Assembly (NCBI GenBank): GCA_021617435.1
Contig: JAJWCP010000084.1
Span: 1 to 6,160, forward strand
Direction of reading: 5' to 3'
Source: Pseudomonadota bacterium
Lineage (GTDB): Bacteria; Pseudomonadota; Alphaproteobacteria; RF32; CAG-239
DNA length: 6,160 bases
Shown here: piece by piece, positions 1 through 5,321 of the stretch
Layout: the number at the start of each line of letters is the position of its first letter
How positions within the stretch are numbered: position 1 is the first letter of the stretch
Translations under genes and position numbers: made by a program
Notes under the pieces: generated by a model
The model's database searches: none
What the model was told of the DNA's origin: nothing
What the model saw: the letters and a program-made list of their open reading frames with translations, nothing else

Positions 1-335
1 TCTTTGCCGTCTGCTTTATTATATGTTTTTATATTGCTTACCACGCCGTTTTCATTAAACGTAATGGCCAAAACATCGCGTTTGGTTTCTTCAGGTTCTA
101 AAAACGCAATTTTCTTTAAGGTTGAAGACATGTAAATCCATGTATTGGCGTCAAACGAGGTAACGGCTGACGGCGCTCCCAAAATTTGTTCAACTTCAGC
201 GCGGGTTTGTCCTTTGGCAACCTGATTTACCTTATCAACTGAAGGCATATTGCCGTTATGAACCAAAAACACATCGCTTGAGCAAGCGCCGAGCAACATA
301 ATAAAGCCTAACAAAACTGATTTACGTATTGACAT
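1..335 (-). CDS. bamE: BamE/SmpA-OmlA family outer membrane lipoprotein (3' end outside window)
   Basis: This is the N-terminal 111 residues of a lipoprotein whose 3' end lies beyond base 1. The start at 335 is preceded by AAGGA (347-343) at 7-nt spacing. Residues 4-17 form a short basic-hydrophobic signal ending in the lipobox L-L-G-A-C, so Cys18 would be lipidated and the protein held at the inner face of the outer membrane. After a linker come V-x-K-G-Q-T-R-x-E-V and I-L-G-A-P-S, then a strand with N-T-W-I-Y-M and the ending I-T-F-N-E-N-G-V-V. This is the beta-alpha-alpha-beta-beta pattern of BamE, the accessory subunit that stabilises the BamA-BamD outer-membrane insertion complex. BamE divergent from a DUF177 gene is a common alphaproteobacterial arrangement. 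Family assignment is firm. The exact role is inferred from homologues. Confidence 0.88.
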   Translation of the reverse strand, partial: MSIRKSVLLGFIMLLGACSSDVFLVHNGNMPSVDKVNQVAKGQTRAEVEQILGAPSAVTSFDANTWIYMSSTLKKIAFLEPEETKRDVLAITFNENGVVSNIKTYNKADGK

Positions 336-352
336 CTTAATATCCTTAAACG

Positions 353-358
353 ATTATA
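353..358 (-). promoter_or_regulatory. Candidate -10 box for bamE in the divergent spacer
   Basis: The 61-bp gap between bamE and yceD (336-396) contains a perfect TATAAT on the minus strand. A start of transcription about 7 nt downstream would give bamE a very short leader that just includes its AAGGA site. No good -35 hexamer is visible at the right distance; only a TGTTAT-like sequence lies near 377-382. yceD must be driven rightward from the same gap, but I see no convincing box for it. Confidence 0.35.
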
Positions 359-396
359 CTCATTAATTATGGTTTTATAACACAAGGAATTTATTT

Positions 397-915
397 ATGC
401 AAAAAGATTTTTCATATCCTCTGCATATTGCTGATTTAAATCAGCAGGAGCAACACTATCATTTAGTCGCCGATGCCGAGCAGTGCAAGACTTTGGCGCA
501 AATTTTGCAGATTGTGGACGTTAAGTCGTTTGTTGCGGATATTTACTTAAAGCTCCATTTAAAAGAGCGCCGCTTGGATATATGGGGCACGGTAAAGGCT
601 GATTTAGAGTTGCAAAGCGTGCTCTCGCTTGAAAATTTTGTTAAAACTTACGAGGCTCCGTTTGCATATTATTATGATACCGCCGCCACTTATAAAGATA
701 TTCGCAAGTTAGAAGCCGGAATTAATGATGAAGTTCCTGATATTATTGAAAACGGGCAGATAAATTTAGCGGATGTGGCAATAGAGCAGCTTGCCCTCGT
801 GCTTGAGGCTTATCCGCGCCGCGATGATGAAAAGTTTGCCTTTGAAAGCGAGTTTGACGCTGAAACCACCAGGCAGAGCAATCCGTTTTCAGTGCTTGCC
901 AAGCTTAAAAAGTAA
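397..915 (+). CDS. yceD: YceD/DUF177 family protein, 23S rRNA accumulation factor
   Basis: A 172-residue cytoplasmic protein of the YceD (DUF177) family, about the usual length. AAGGAA at 384-389 precedes the ATG by 7 nt. Visible family features are the central L-E-L-Q-S-V-L-S-L-E segment (residues 70-79), where many homologues carry Q-R-C-x-x-x-L. The first Cys-type position is Ser here, as far as the motif can be placed by eye. The acidic helix G-Q-I-N-L-A-D-V-A-I-E-Q-L (120-132), the Y-P-R-R turn (139-142) and the C-terminal N-P-F-S-V-L-A-K-L-K (162-171) also fit. Homologues in E. coli and plants are needed for normal 23S rRNA levels, but the biochemical activity is unknown. It sits upstream of rpmF, as in enterobacteria, and probably shares the ribosome-biogenesis theme. 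Confidence 0.87.
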   Translation: MQKDFSYPLHIADLNQQEQHYHLVADAEQCKTLAQILQIVDVKSFVADIYLKLHLKERRLDIWGTVKADLELQSVLSLENFVKTYEAPFAYYYDTAATYKDIRKLEAGINDEVPDIIENGQINLADVAIEQLALVLEAYPRRDDEKFAFESEFDAETTRQSNPFSVLAKLKK

Positions 916-991
916 CAAAGTGTTAAAAAAGGCTTGCAAAGCGCTAAAAAATTATATAAAAGCACATTAACCCATCCGGCGGATATTTTTC

Positions 992-1020
992 TTGCATTTA
1001 AATTAAAAGTGCAGTAATAA
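992..1020 (+). promoter_or_regulatory. Candidate promoter for rpmF-plsX-fabH
   Basis: The 158-bp gap between yceD and rpmF holds TTGCAT (992-997), a 17-bp spacer and TAATAA (1015-1020, followed by T). This is a good sigma-70-type spacing and would start transcription near 1027, leaving a leader of roughly 47 nt before rpmF. A weaker alternative lies at TTGCAA (934-939) with TATAAA (955-960), 15 bp apart. No strong terminator is visible after yceD, so read-through from yceD is also possible. Confidence 0.42.
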
Positions 1021-1073
1021 TAGCGCCTGAATAAGTTGTTGAAATAATAACCTTTTAGTAAAAGAGAAAGAAA

Positions 1074-1262
1074 ATGGCTACACCTAAGAAGAAAACATCA
1101 AAATCTCGTCGCGATATGCGTCGTTCACACGATGCTTTGAAAGCTAATGCTTATCAAGAATGCCCGAATTGCGGCGAGTTGAAAAGACCTCATAATGTAT
1201 GCCCGAAATGCGGCCAGTATGATGGTAAAGAAATTGTTGCCCAGAAAGCAAACAAAGAATAA
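1074..1262 (+). CDS. rpmF: 50S ribosomal protein L32
   Basis: A complete 62-residue L32. The lysine- and arginine-rich N-terminus (A-T-P-K-K-K-T-S-K-S-R-R-D-M-R-R-S-H) is the family signature that binds 23S rRNA. Residues 30-47 form an intact zinc ribbon with two C-x-x-C pairs (C-P-N-C-G and C-P-K-C-G) separated by E-L-K-R-P-H-N-V. This is therefore the zinc-binding (C+) form. The Shine-Dalgarno is a weak purine tract (AGAGAAAG) just before the ATG. The gene lies between yceD and plsX, 14 nt upstream of plsX, an order well known in enterobacteria where these genes are co-transcribed with the fab cluster. Confidence 0.97.
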   Translation: MATPKKKTSKSRRDMRRSHDALKANAYQECPNCGELKRPHNVCPKCGQYDGKEIVAQKANKE

Positions 1263-1276
1263 AATTAAAATAAATT

Positions 1277-2341
1277 ATGGAGCAGATTTTGACTGATAAT
1301 AATCTGGTCATATCCGTAGACGCAATGGGGGGGGATAATTCCCCCCGAGTCGTAATAGAAGGGTTGGCGATTGCGGCCAAAGAAAATAAGGATATACGTT
1401 TTTTGGTATTCGGCGACGAAGACCGCGTCCAAGAAGAAATTAACCGTTTTCCCGCTTTGCGTAGCGTTTGTGAACTTCGTCATTCGCCTGAAATGGTGCA
1501 TAATGAAGACAAGCCGTCGCAGGTTATCCGCAACAAAAATACCAGTATGTATCAGGCGATAGACGCCGTTCGTCAGGGTGAGGCGCAGGCAGTTGTTTCT
1601 GCCGGAAACACCGGCGCTTTAATGGCAATTTCAAAAATGCTCTTAAAAACTATTCAAAAAATTCATCGTCCTGCTATTGTCAGCATTATGCCGCATCGTT
1701 ACGGCAAATATGTTATGCTTGATTTAGGCGCCAACACTGAATGCAATGCCGTAAACTTGGCTGAATTTGCCGTTATGGGCAATGTTTTGGCTAAACATGC
1801 CTTAAGCATTGATCGTCCGCGTATTGCCCTTTTGAACATCGGCGCTGAGGAAATGAAAGGCAAAGAAGAAATTCGCCATGCCGCGCAGATGATTCGTAGC
1901 TCATCTATGGATATTGACTTTATCGGTTACATTGAACCACATGAAATTCCGTTCGGTAAAGCCGATGTGATTGTTGCCGACGGTTTTACCGGCAATGTTG
2001 CCTTAAAATCCATTGAAGGTACTGCCAAACTTATCAGAGTTATGATAAAAGACGCGATTCACAACTCACTGCTTGCTAAAATCGGCTTGCCGTTTATGTA
2101 TTTTGCCGCCAAAAGCATCAGCAAAACCATGAACCCCAAGCTTTACAACGGCGCTATGTTTGTCGGCTTGAACGGTTTGTCGGTTAAAAGCCACGGCGGT
2201 ACCGATTCGTTCGGATTCTCAGTCGCGATTAACAATGCCGCCACTCTTGTGCGTCAAAACTTTGTTTCCACAATCAAAGAAGAACTTGAACATATTGATT
2301 TAGATGAAATTTCGCAGGATGTGTTTTATGAAGTGTATTAG
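1277..2341 (+). CDS. plsX: Phosphate acyltransferase PlsX
   Basis: PlsX converts acyl-ACP and phosphate to acyl-phosphate, which PlsY then uses to acylate glycerol-3-phosphate at the membrane. It is a soluble, peripherally membrane-associated enzyme. The 354-residue length is normal. Family motifs appear in order: S-V-D-A-M-G-G-D (13-20), S-A-G-N-T-G-A-L (108-115), M-L-D-L-G-A-N-T (147-154), L-N-I-G-A-E-E-x-K-G (186-195), D-G-F-T-G-N-V-A-L-K-S-I-E-G (235-248) and V-K-S-H-G-G-T-D (303-310). The start is uncertain. The ATG at 1277 has no visible Shine-Dalgarno and may rely on coupling to rpmF 14 nt upstream. A TTG at 1289 in the same frame has GGAG at 1279-1282 with 6-nt spacing and would give a protein 4 residues shorter. 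Neither choice affects the first motif. The end overlaps fabH by 14 nt. Confidence 0.96.
   Translation: MEQILTDNNLVISVDAMGGDNSPRVVIEGLAIAAKENKDIRFLVFGDEDRVQEEINRFPALRSVCELRHSPEMVHNEDKPSQVIRNKNTSMYQAIDAVRQGEAQAVVSAGNTGALMAISKMLLKTIQKIHRPAIVSIMPHRYGKYVMLDLGANTECNAVNLAEFAVMGNVLAKHALSIDRPRIALLNIGAEEMKGKEEIRHAAQMIRSSSMDIDFIGYIEPHEIPFGKADVIVADGFTGNVALKSIEGTAKLIRVMIKDAIHNSLLAKIGLPFMYFAAKSISKTMNPKLYNGAMFVGLNGLSVKSHGGTDSFGFSVAINNAATLVRQNFVSTIKEELEHIDLDEISQDVFYEVY
1327..1346 (+). other. G8/C6 hairpin inside the plsX 5' coding region
   Basis: A run of eight G (1327-1334) is followed by ATAATT and six C (1341-1346). In the mRNA this gives a stem of six G:C pairs with a 6-nt loop, about 50 nt after the plsX start. 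It encodes the conserved G-G-D-N-S-P of the first PlsX motif. It uses GGG-GGG and CCC codons, although several other codons for the same residues would avoid the run. Whether it has a regulatory role is unknown. Confidence 0.55.
2316..2319 (+). promoter_or_regulatory. Ribosome binding site that sets the fabH start
   Basis: AGGA lies inside the end of plsX, 8 nt before the ATG at 2328. The upstream in-frame ATG codons at 2304 and 2319 lack such a site and would add residues (M-K-F-R-R-M-C-F) not expected in FabH. The site therefore favours 2328. Confidence 0.6.
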
Positions 2342-3305
2342 GTCTGAAATTATCGGTTGCGGACATTATTTACCGTCCAAAATTTTAACCAATGACGATT
2401 TATCCAAAATGGTTGAAACTAATGACGAGTGGATTAGCACTCGCACCGGCATTAAAACGCGCCACATTACTGAAACTGAAACCACGGCTGATTTAGCTGT
2501 AAAAGCGTCTGAGATGGCGCTCAAAAATGCCGGAGTTTCAGTAGATGAAATTGATTTAATCGTGGTCGGAACCTTAACTCCCGATAACACCACCCCATCG
2601 GTTGCCGCCAAAATCAGCAGCATTATGGGCACTCGCGCCGGAATTCCTACTTTTGACGTTGCCGCCGCATGTTCAGGTTTTGTTTATGCCTTAACCATGG
2701 CTGATAATATGGTGCGTTTGGGGCAGGTTAAAACCGCGTTGGTTATCGGGGCGGAAACCCTTTCCAAGGTTGTTGACTGGACTGACCGCAACACTTGCGT
2801 TTTGTTTGGCGATGGCGCAGGCGCGGTTGTTATCAGAGCCAAAGAGGGCGATGGCACGGCAGATGATAGCGGTATTTTAAGCACTCGTTTGTATTCTGAT
2901 GGCGCGCAATATAACAATCTGTACATTTCCGGCGGCGTTTCCACCACCGGTAAAGCCGGTTTTATTGTTATGAACGGCAAAGAAGTGTTTAAATCGGCTG
3001 TCGGCAGTTTGTCGGAAGCGGCTGAAGCGGTTATGAATGACGCTGGCGTTACCATAGATTCGGTTGACTGGTTATTGCCGCACCAAGCCAATATCCGCAT
3101 TATTGAAGGAGTCGGTCACAAATTGGGGATTGCGCCGGAAAAAGTTATCGTGACGGTAGACCACCACGGCAACACCTCAGCGGCTTCAATTCCGTTGGCG
3201 TTATCGGAGTCGGTGGCATCCGGCAAAATTAAAAAAGGTGATTTGGTCGCTATCAGTGCGATGGGCGCCGGATTCACTTGGGGCGGTGTATTAGTCAGAA
3301 TCTAA
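2328..3305 (+). CDS. fabH: Beta-ketoacyl-ACP synthase III (KAS III)
   Basis: FabH starts type II fatty-acid synthesis by condensing acetyl-CoA with malonyl-ACP to give acetoacetyl-ACP. From ATG 2328 it is 325 residues, close to the usual 317-325. The N-terminus I-I-G-C-G-H-Y-L-P is typical. Catalytic residues are all present: Cys115 in A-A-A-C-S-G-F, His252 in L-L-P-H-Q-A-N-x-R-I and Asn282 in H-G-N-T-S-A-A-S-I-P. Other family motifs are W-I-x-x-R-T-G-I (35-42), L-F-G-D-G-A-G-A-V-V (159-168) and the C-terminal G-A-G-F-T-W-G (313-319). Its first 14 nt overlap the end of plsX, so the two are almost certainly translationally coupled. This pairing joins fatty-acid initiation with phospholipid acylation. 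No fabD or fabG follows, unlike in enterobacteria. Confidence 0.97.
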   Translation: MKCIRSEIIGCGHYLPSKILTNDDLSKMVETNDEWISTRTGIKTRHITETETTADLAVKASEMALKNAGVSVDEIDLIVVGTLTPDNTTPSVAAKISSIMGTRAGIPTFDVAAACSGFVYALTMADNMVRLGQVKTALVIGAETLSKVVDWTDRNTCVLFGDGAGAVVIRAKEGDGTADDSGILSTRLYSDGAQYNNLYISGGVSTTGKAGFIVMNGKEVFKSAVGSLSEAAEAVMNDAGVTIDSVDWLLPHQANIRIIEGVGHKLGIAPEKVIVTVDHHGNTSAASIPLALSESVASGKIKKGDLVAISAMGAGFTWGGVLVRI

Positions 3306-3332
3306 AAAAGTTGTGAATATTTTTTTACATGC

Positions 3333-3360
3333 TTGAGCTTTGTCTGATACATGCTATAAA
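3333..3360 (+). promoter_or_regulatory. Candidate promoter for ihfA-merR
   Basis: In the 101-bp gap after fabH, TTGAGC (3333-3338) is separated by 16 bp from TATAAA (3355-3360). The -10 is preceded by TGC, an extended -10 (TGn) arrangement. The expected start near 3367 leaves a leader of about 40 nt. The gap has a T7 run (about 3320-3326) but no hairpin before it, so fabH transcripts could also read through. Confidence 0.5.
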
Positions 3361-3406
3361 TAACTTAAATAAAAATCTGATTAGCTTTTAATTATAGGGA
3401 AGAGAA

Positions 3407-3694
3407 ATGAAAACTATTACTCGTGCTGATGTAGCTGAAACAATTTATGAAGAAATCGGTCTTTCGCGCAAAGATTCCGGCGATATTTTGGATATGATTA
3501 TCAATGAAGTTAAAAACGAATTGATTGCCGGCAAAGATGTTAAATTATCTTCATTCGGAACATTATCGTTGCGCCGCAAAAATCCGCGTACCGGTCGTAA
3601 CCCGAAAACCGGCGTTGAAGCTGAAATTTCTGCCAGAACTGTAATTTCATTTAAGCCTTCTCAAAACTTGCGTAAATCTATTAACGGCAAATAG
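3407..3694 (+). CDS. ihfA: Integration host factor alpha subunit
   Basis: A 95-residue HU/IHF-family DNA-bending protein. T-I-T-R-A-D-V-A-E-x-I (3-13) and E-x-I-G-L-S-R-K-D-S (16-24) form the helical dimer body. V-K-L-S-S-F-G-T-L (45-53) replaces the more usual G-F-G by S-F-G. The flexible arm carries N-P-R-T-G-R-N-P-K-T-G (59-69), with Pro66 as the residue expected to intercalate at the DNA kink. The C-terminus F-K-P-S-Q-N-L-R-K completes the fold. The G-R-N-P-K-T-G signature and the neighbouring genes favour IHF-alpha over HU. It would pair with IHF-beta encoded elsewhere. AGGGA at 3396-3400 precedes the ATG. The plsX-fabH-ihfA-merR order is frequent in alphaproteobacteria. Confidence 0.92.
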   Translation: MKTITRADVAETIYEEIGLSRKDSGDILDMIINEVKNELIAGKDVKLSSFGTLSLRRKNPRTGRNPKTGVEAEISARTVISFKPSQNLRKSINGK

Positions 3695-3714
3695 CTGTTT
3701 AAAAGGGGATAAAC

Positions 3715-4152
3715 ATGGTTGTCAACAAATCTAAAGCGGCTTTTCGGACCATTGCCGAGGTGGCGGAAGAACTTGGCGTGGCAACCCATGTTTTGCGTTT
3801 TTGGGAAACAAAGTTTCCGCAAATTAACCCGATGAAAGCGAGCGGCGGCAGAAGATATTACCGTCCTGACGATGTTGAATTGGTTAAGCTGATTAAAGAT
3901 TTTTTGTATAACAAGCGCTACACTATTGAAGGCGTGCAAAAAATTTTTAAGGATAAAGGCTTAAAAGCTATTTTAGGCGGCGAGATTCAAAAAGATTTTT
4001 TTGAACTGCCTGAACCGGAAGAGCCCGCTGAAAAGGTTGAAATTAAAGAAGTTGAAGTTTGTCGCTTGAGTGAAAAACAGCGGGGTATTTTACAAGATGC
4101 CAAAAAAGAGCTATCTTTAATCAGCGAGAGCTTAAAAAAATTAGCATCATAA
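3715..4152 (+). CDS. Small MerR-family transcriptional regulator
   Basis: A 145-residue protein with an N-terminal MerR winged helix-turn-helix. The helix pair is T-I-A-E-V-A-E-E-L-G-V (12-22) followed by V-L-R-F-W-E (27-31 region), with the wing G-G-R-R-Y-Y-R (44-50) and P-D-D-V-E-L-V (51-57). The second helical pair around Y-T-I-E-G-V-Q-K-I-F (69-78) is also typical. The C-terminal part has an acidic stretch (E-L-P-E-P-E-E-P-A-E, 97-106) and a predicted helix (119-142). It has only one cysteine (116), so it shows no metal- or redox-sensing cysteine pattern. AGGGGA (3704-3709) lies 5 nt before the ATG. The gene starts 20 nt after ihfA and ends at a terminator, so the two form an operon. Its targets cannot be read from the sequence. 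Confidence 0.9.
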   Translation: MVVNKSKAAFRTIAEVAEELGVATHVLRFWETKFPQINPMKASGGRRYYRPDDVELVKLIKDFLYNKRYTIEGVQKIFKDKGLKAILGGEIQKDFFELPEPEEPAEKVEIKEVEVCRLSEKQRGILQDAKKELSLISESLKKLAS

Positions 4153-4162
4153 AAATCAATAT

Positions 4163-4191
4163 AAAAAGGCGGTTGTAAAAACCGCCTTTTT
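4163..4191. terminator. Bidirectional intrinsic terminator between merR and the prepilin gene
   Basis: GGCGGTT (4168-4174) pairs with AACCGCC (4180-4186) around a 5-nt loop. A5 lies on the left and T5 on the right. The U-tract serves rightward transcripts from merR 11 nt after its stop codon. On the other strand the same hairpin follows the prepilin stop codon (4192-4190), which actually overlaps it. The two convergent units therefore share one terminator. Confidence 0.88.
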
Positions 4192-4972
4192 AATTATAAG
4201 TTTTAACACTTATATACAAGTATATTCTGCAAGATGTTTCAGAGTTGCAGGAGGCGCACATATCATCTATTTGAACAATGCTTGCTTTATTTAGCGGATT
4301 GGTTTGGGTGCCATTTCGGGCACCTTGAAAATGTTTTTCGGTGTAGTTGCCTTCTTGTTGTGAGCGCATTTGAACATTTGTAATATTTTCATAATTTTCT
4401 TTGGCGGCAAGTACAATATTACGGCAAACTTCTTTATCATGTGCAGTGATATTATTGCCGGAGCGATGCATTACTATCTCTATATAGTATTCAGCGCCGT
4501 TTTTCCCGACAGTTCCTCTTTTTGCATAAGTAATCTTAATCCGATTGTTAAATATATCATAAATTCCGGCATTTTTATAGCTCATACCATCGGGGAGCAG
4601 GTTTGCCTGCAAGAAAAAATATGATAAATTATTTACTGTTGAGATATTTGTACCATAATGGCGTTCTAAATCCGGCAAGAGTTTTATTGCCTCATTTAAG
4701 AGCATGCTGAAGCTTTCGGAATGTTTGTTAAGTTTGTACTTCAGCATTGCTTTACTATAACCGGCGATAGCCCCAACGCTTAATACTCCAATGATTGCTA
4801 AAACCCCAAGCATTTCCACCATAGACCGCCCCGCACACAAGCCGTCACACTCCGACTTGATCGGAGTGTCCAGGTCAAATAAAGAAGCAAATTTGTTCCA
4901 CCTGGATATTCGGGTCAAGCCCGAATATGACGATGTGTGGTGTAAAAAGCGGCTGAAATATGATTTTATCAT
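4190..4972 (-). CDS. Type IV prepilin-like protein with an element-derived leader
   Basis: A 260-residue protein with a clear prepilin N-terminal signature. Gly48 is followed by R-S-M-V-E-M-L and the hydrophobic stretch G-V-L-A-I-I-G-V-L-S-V-G-A-I-A-G (56-71). Cleavage by prepilin peptidase after Gly48 would put Glu53 at +5, as the family requires. Arg at +1 instead of Phe or Met is unusual. The hydrophobic helix would anchor it in the inner membrane or pack in a pilus or pseudopilus core. The globular part is unfamiliar, with Cys183 and a C-terminal C-x-x-C-x5-C (239, 242, 248). The start at 4972 is chosen because GAGGAG lies 7 nt upstream. A TTG at 4987 overlaps that site and is rejected. 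The 48-residue leader is very long: residues 14-43 are encoded by the palindromic element at 4843-4932. No other pilus genes are visible, so an assembly system elsewhere must be assumed. Confidence 0.82.
   Translation of the reverse strand: MIKSYFSRFLHHTSSYSGLTRISRWNKFASLFDLDTPIKSECDGLCAGRSMVEMLGVLAIIGVLSVGAIAGYSKAMLKYKLNKHSESFSMLLNEAIKLLPDLERHYGTNISTVNNLSYFFLQANLLPDGMSYKNAGIYDIFNNRIKITYAKRGTVGKNGAEYYIEIVMHRSGNNITAHDKEVCRNIVLAAKENYENITNVQMRSQQEGNYTEKHFQGARNGTQTNPLNKASIVQIDDMCASCNSETSCRIYLYISVKTYN
4843..4932. repeat. 90-bp palindromic element inserted in frame in the prepilin leader
   Basis: Two 33-bp ends (4843-4875 and 4900-4932) are inverted copies of each other around a 24-bp AT-rich centre. 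Each end folds into its own hairpin: 4847-4855 with 4861-4869, and 4906-4914 with 4920-4928. Both have the loop TCAAG (or its complement) and the flanks ACCTGGA and TGACG. The length is exactly 30 codons and the reading frame has no stop. The layout resembles REP doublets (REPINs) and the in-frame palindromic elements of Rickettsia. Membership of a known family is not established. Confidence 0.8.
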
Positions 4973-4979
4973 CAAAAAT

Positions 4980-4985
4980 CTCCTC
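4980..4985 (-). promoter_or_regulatory. Ribosome binding site of the prepilin gene
   Basis: GAGGAG, read on the minus strand, lies 7 nt before the ATG at 4972. It is the strongest Shine-Dalgarno of the two leftward genes and fixes the start upstream of the palindromic element, so the element is translated. Confidence 0.75.
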
Positions 4986-5005
4986 AAAAAGTTAAATTTA
5001 AGAAG

Positions 5006-5032
5006 ATTTTAGCTCGCGTTTTTTTTTTGCAA
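5006..5032 (-). promoter_or_regulatory. Promoter of the prepilin gene
   Basis: On the minus strand TTGCAA (5032-5027) is separated by a 15-bp A-rich spacer from TAAAAT (5011-5006). The spacer starts with an A tract. A start near 4999 would leave a leader of about 27 nt with the GAGGAG site. The same boxes at the same spacing occur in front of the next leftward gene, which strengthens the call. The 15-bp spacer is shorter than ideal. Confidence 0.55.
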
Positions 5033-5100
5033 TATTTACGAGTCCGTGCTGTGCATAAGTTGTATTTAAAGCCGCATTTTGAAATTCCCCTCTATGGAGG
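5006..5100 (-). repeat. 95-bp direct repeat, copy 1 (upstream module of the prepilin gene)
   Basis: This stretch matches 6066-6160 at 93 of 95 positions, differing only at 5015/6075 and 5045/6105 (C versus T on the plus strand). On the gene-proximal side the similarity stops exactly at the end of the -10 box. On the other side it continues into the left arm of the inverted-repeat element at 5082, and copy 2 is cut by the window end. It covers the promoter and about 70 bp upstream of it. Confidence 0.9.
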
Positions 5101-5255
5101 GGTGCCGAAGGCGGGGTGGTTTCATCAATATCTTGCAACATCTTAAATGTTTGTTTTTCTGCCACAAAATCCGTAAATTAAATTTAATTTTCAGCATAAC
5201 AAAACAGACCACCCCGTCGGCGTTCCGCCGCCACCCCTCCTCAGGATGGGAATTT
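5082..5255. repeat. About 174-bp inverted-repeat element (MITE- or REPIN-like)
   Basis: The left arm (5082-5120) begins AAATTCCCCTC and ends GGGGTGGT. The right arm (5208-5255) is its approximate inverted copy, beginning ACCACCCC and ending GGGAATTT. The arms differ by several substitutions and small gaps. Each arm has its own short hairpins, such as CCCCTC with GAGGGG at 5087-5102 and GCC-GAA-GGC at 5104-5112. The 87-bp centre is AT-rich and has no gene. It fills most of the 431-bp gap between the two leftward genes (4973-5403), together with the promoter module and the terminator. Open frames across it look spurious. No transposase is encoded, so mobility would need one acting in trans. Confidence 0.75.
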
Positions 5256-5287
5256 ATTAGCGCTGTGTATAAGTTGTGGTCGGGCAT

Positions 5288-5314
5288 AAAAAAATCCGGC
5301 GATTAAGCCGGATT
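5288..5314 (-). terminator. Intrinsic terminator of the cysteine-rich protein gene
   Basis: AATCCGGC (5293-5300) pairs with GCCGGATT (5307-5314) around a 6-nt loop. On the minus strand the stem runs into a tract of seven T (5294-5288). It is 89 nt beyond the present stop codon of the upstream gene, but only 7 nt beyond the stop of the frame-shifted tail (5322). Confidence 0.82.
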
Positions 5315-5321
5315 AAGAAGA

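Noticed and set aside
974..990. Short ATCC-GGC-GGAT hairpin followed by ATTTTT after yceD
   Set aside because: Only four stem pairs, and the run of T is interrupted by A; too weak to call a terminator.
2684..3100. A 138-residue leftward frame inside fabH
   Set aside because: It is antisense to a fully conserved fabH with all catalytic residues, and no start signal supports it.
3306..3330. T7 run after fabH as a terminator
   Set aside because: No inverted repeat precedes it, so there is no hairpin to act as an intrinsic terminator.
4791..5012. A 73-residue rightward frame opposite the prepilin leader
   Set aside because: It exists because the palindromic element is open in several frames; it lies antisense to a gene with clear start signals.
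5050..5272. A replication origin based on the DnaA-like nonamers
   Set aside because: Only three scattered matches inside repeats, no dnaA, parAB or AT-rich unwinding cluster nearby.
5066..5306. Open frames of 73 and 75 residues on both strands across the gap between the leftward genes
   Set aside because: They consist largely of the arms of the inverted-repeat element, have no good ribosome binding site and overlap each other on opposite strands.
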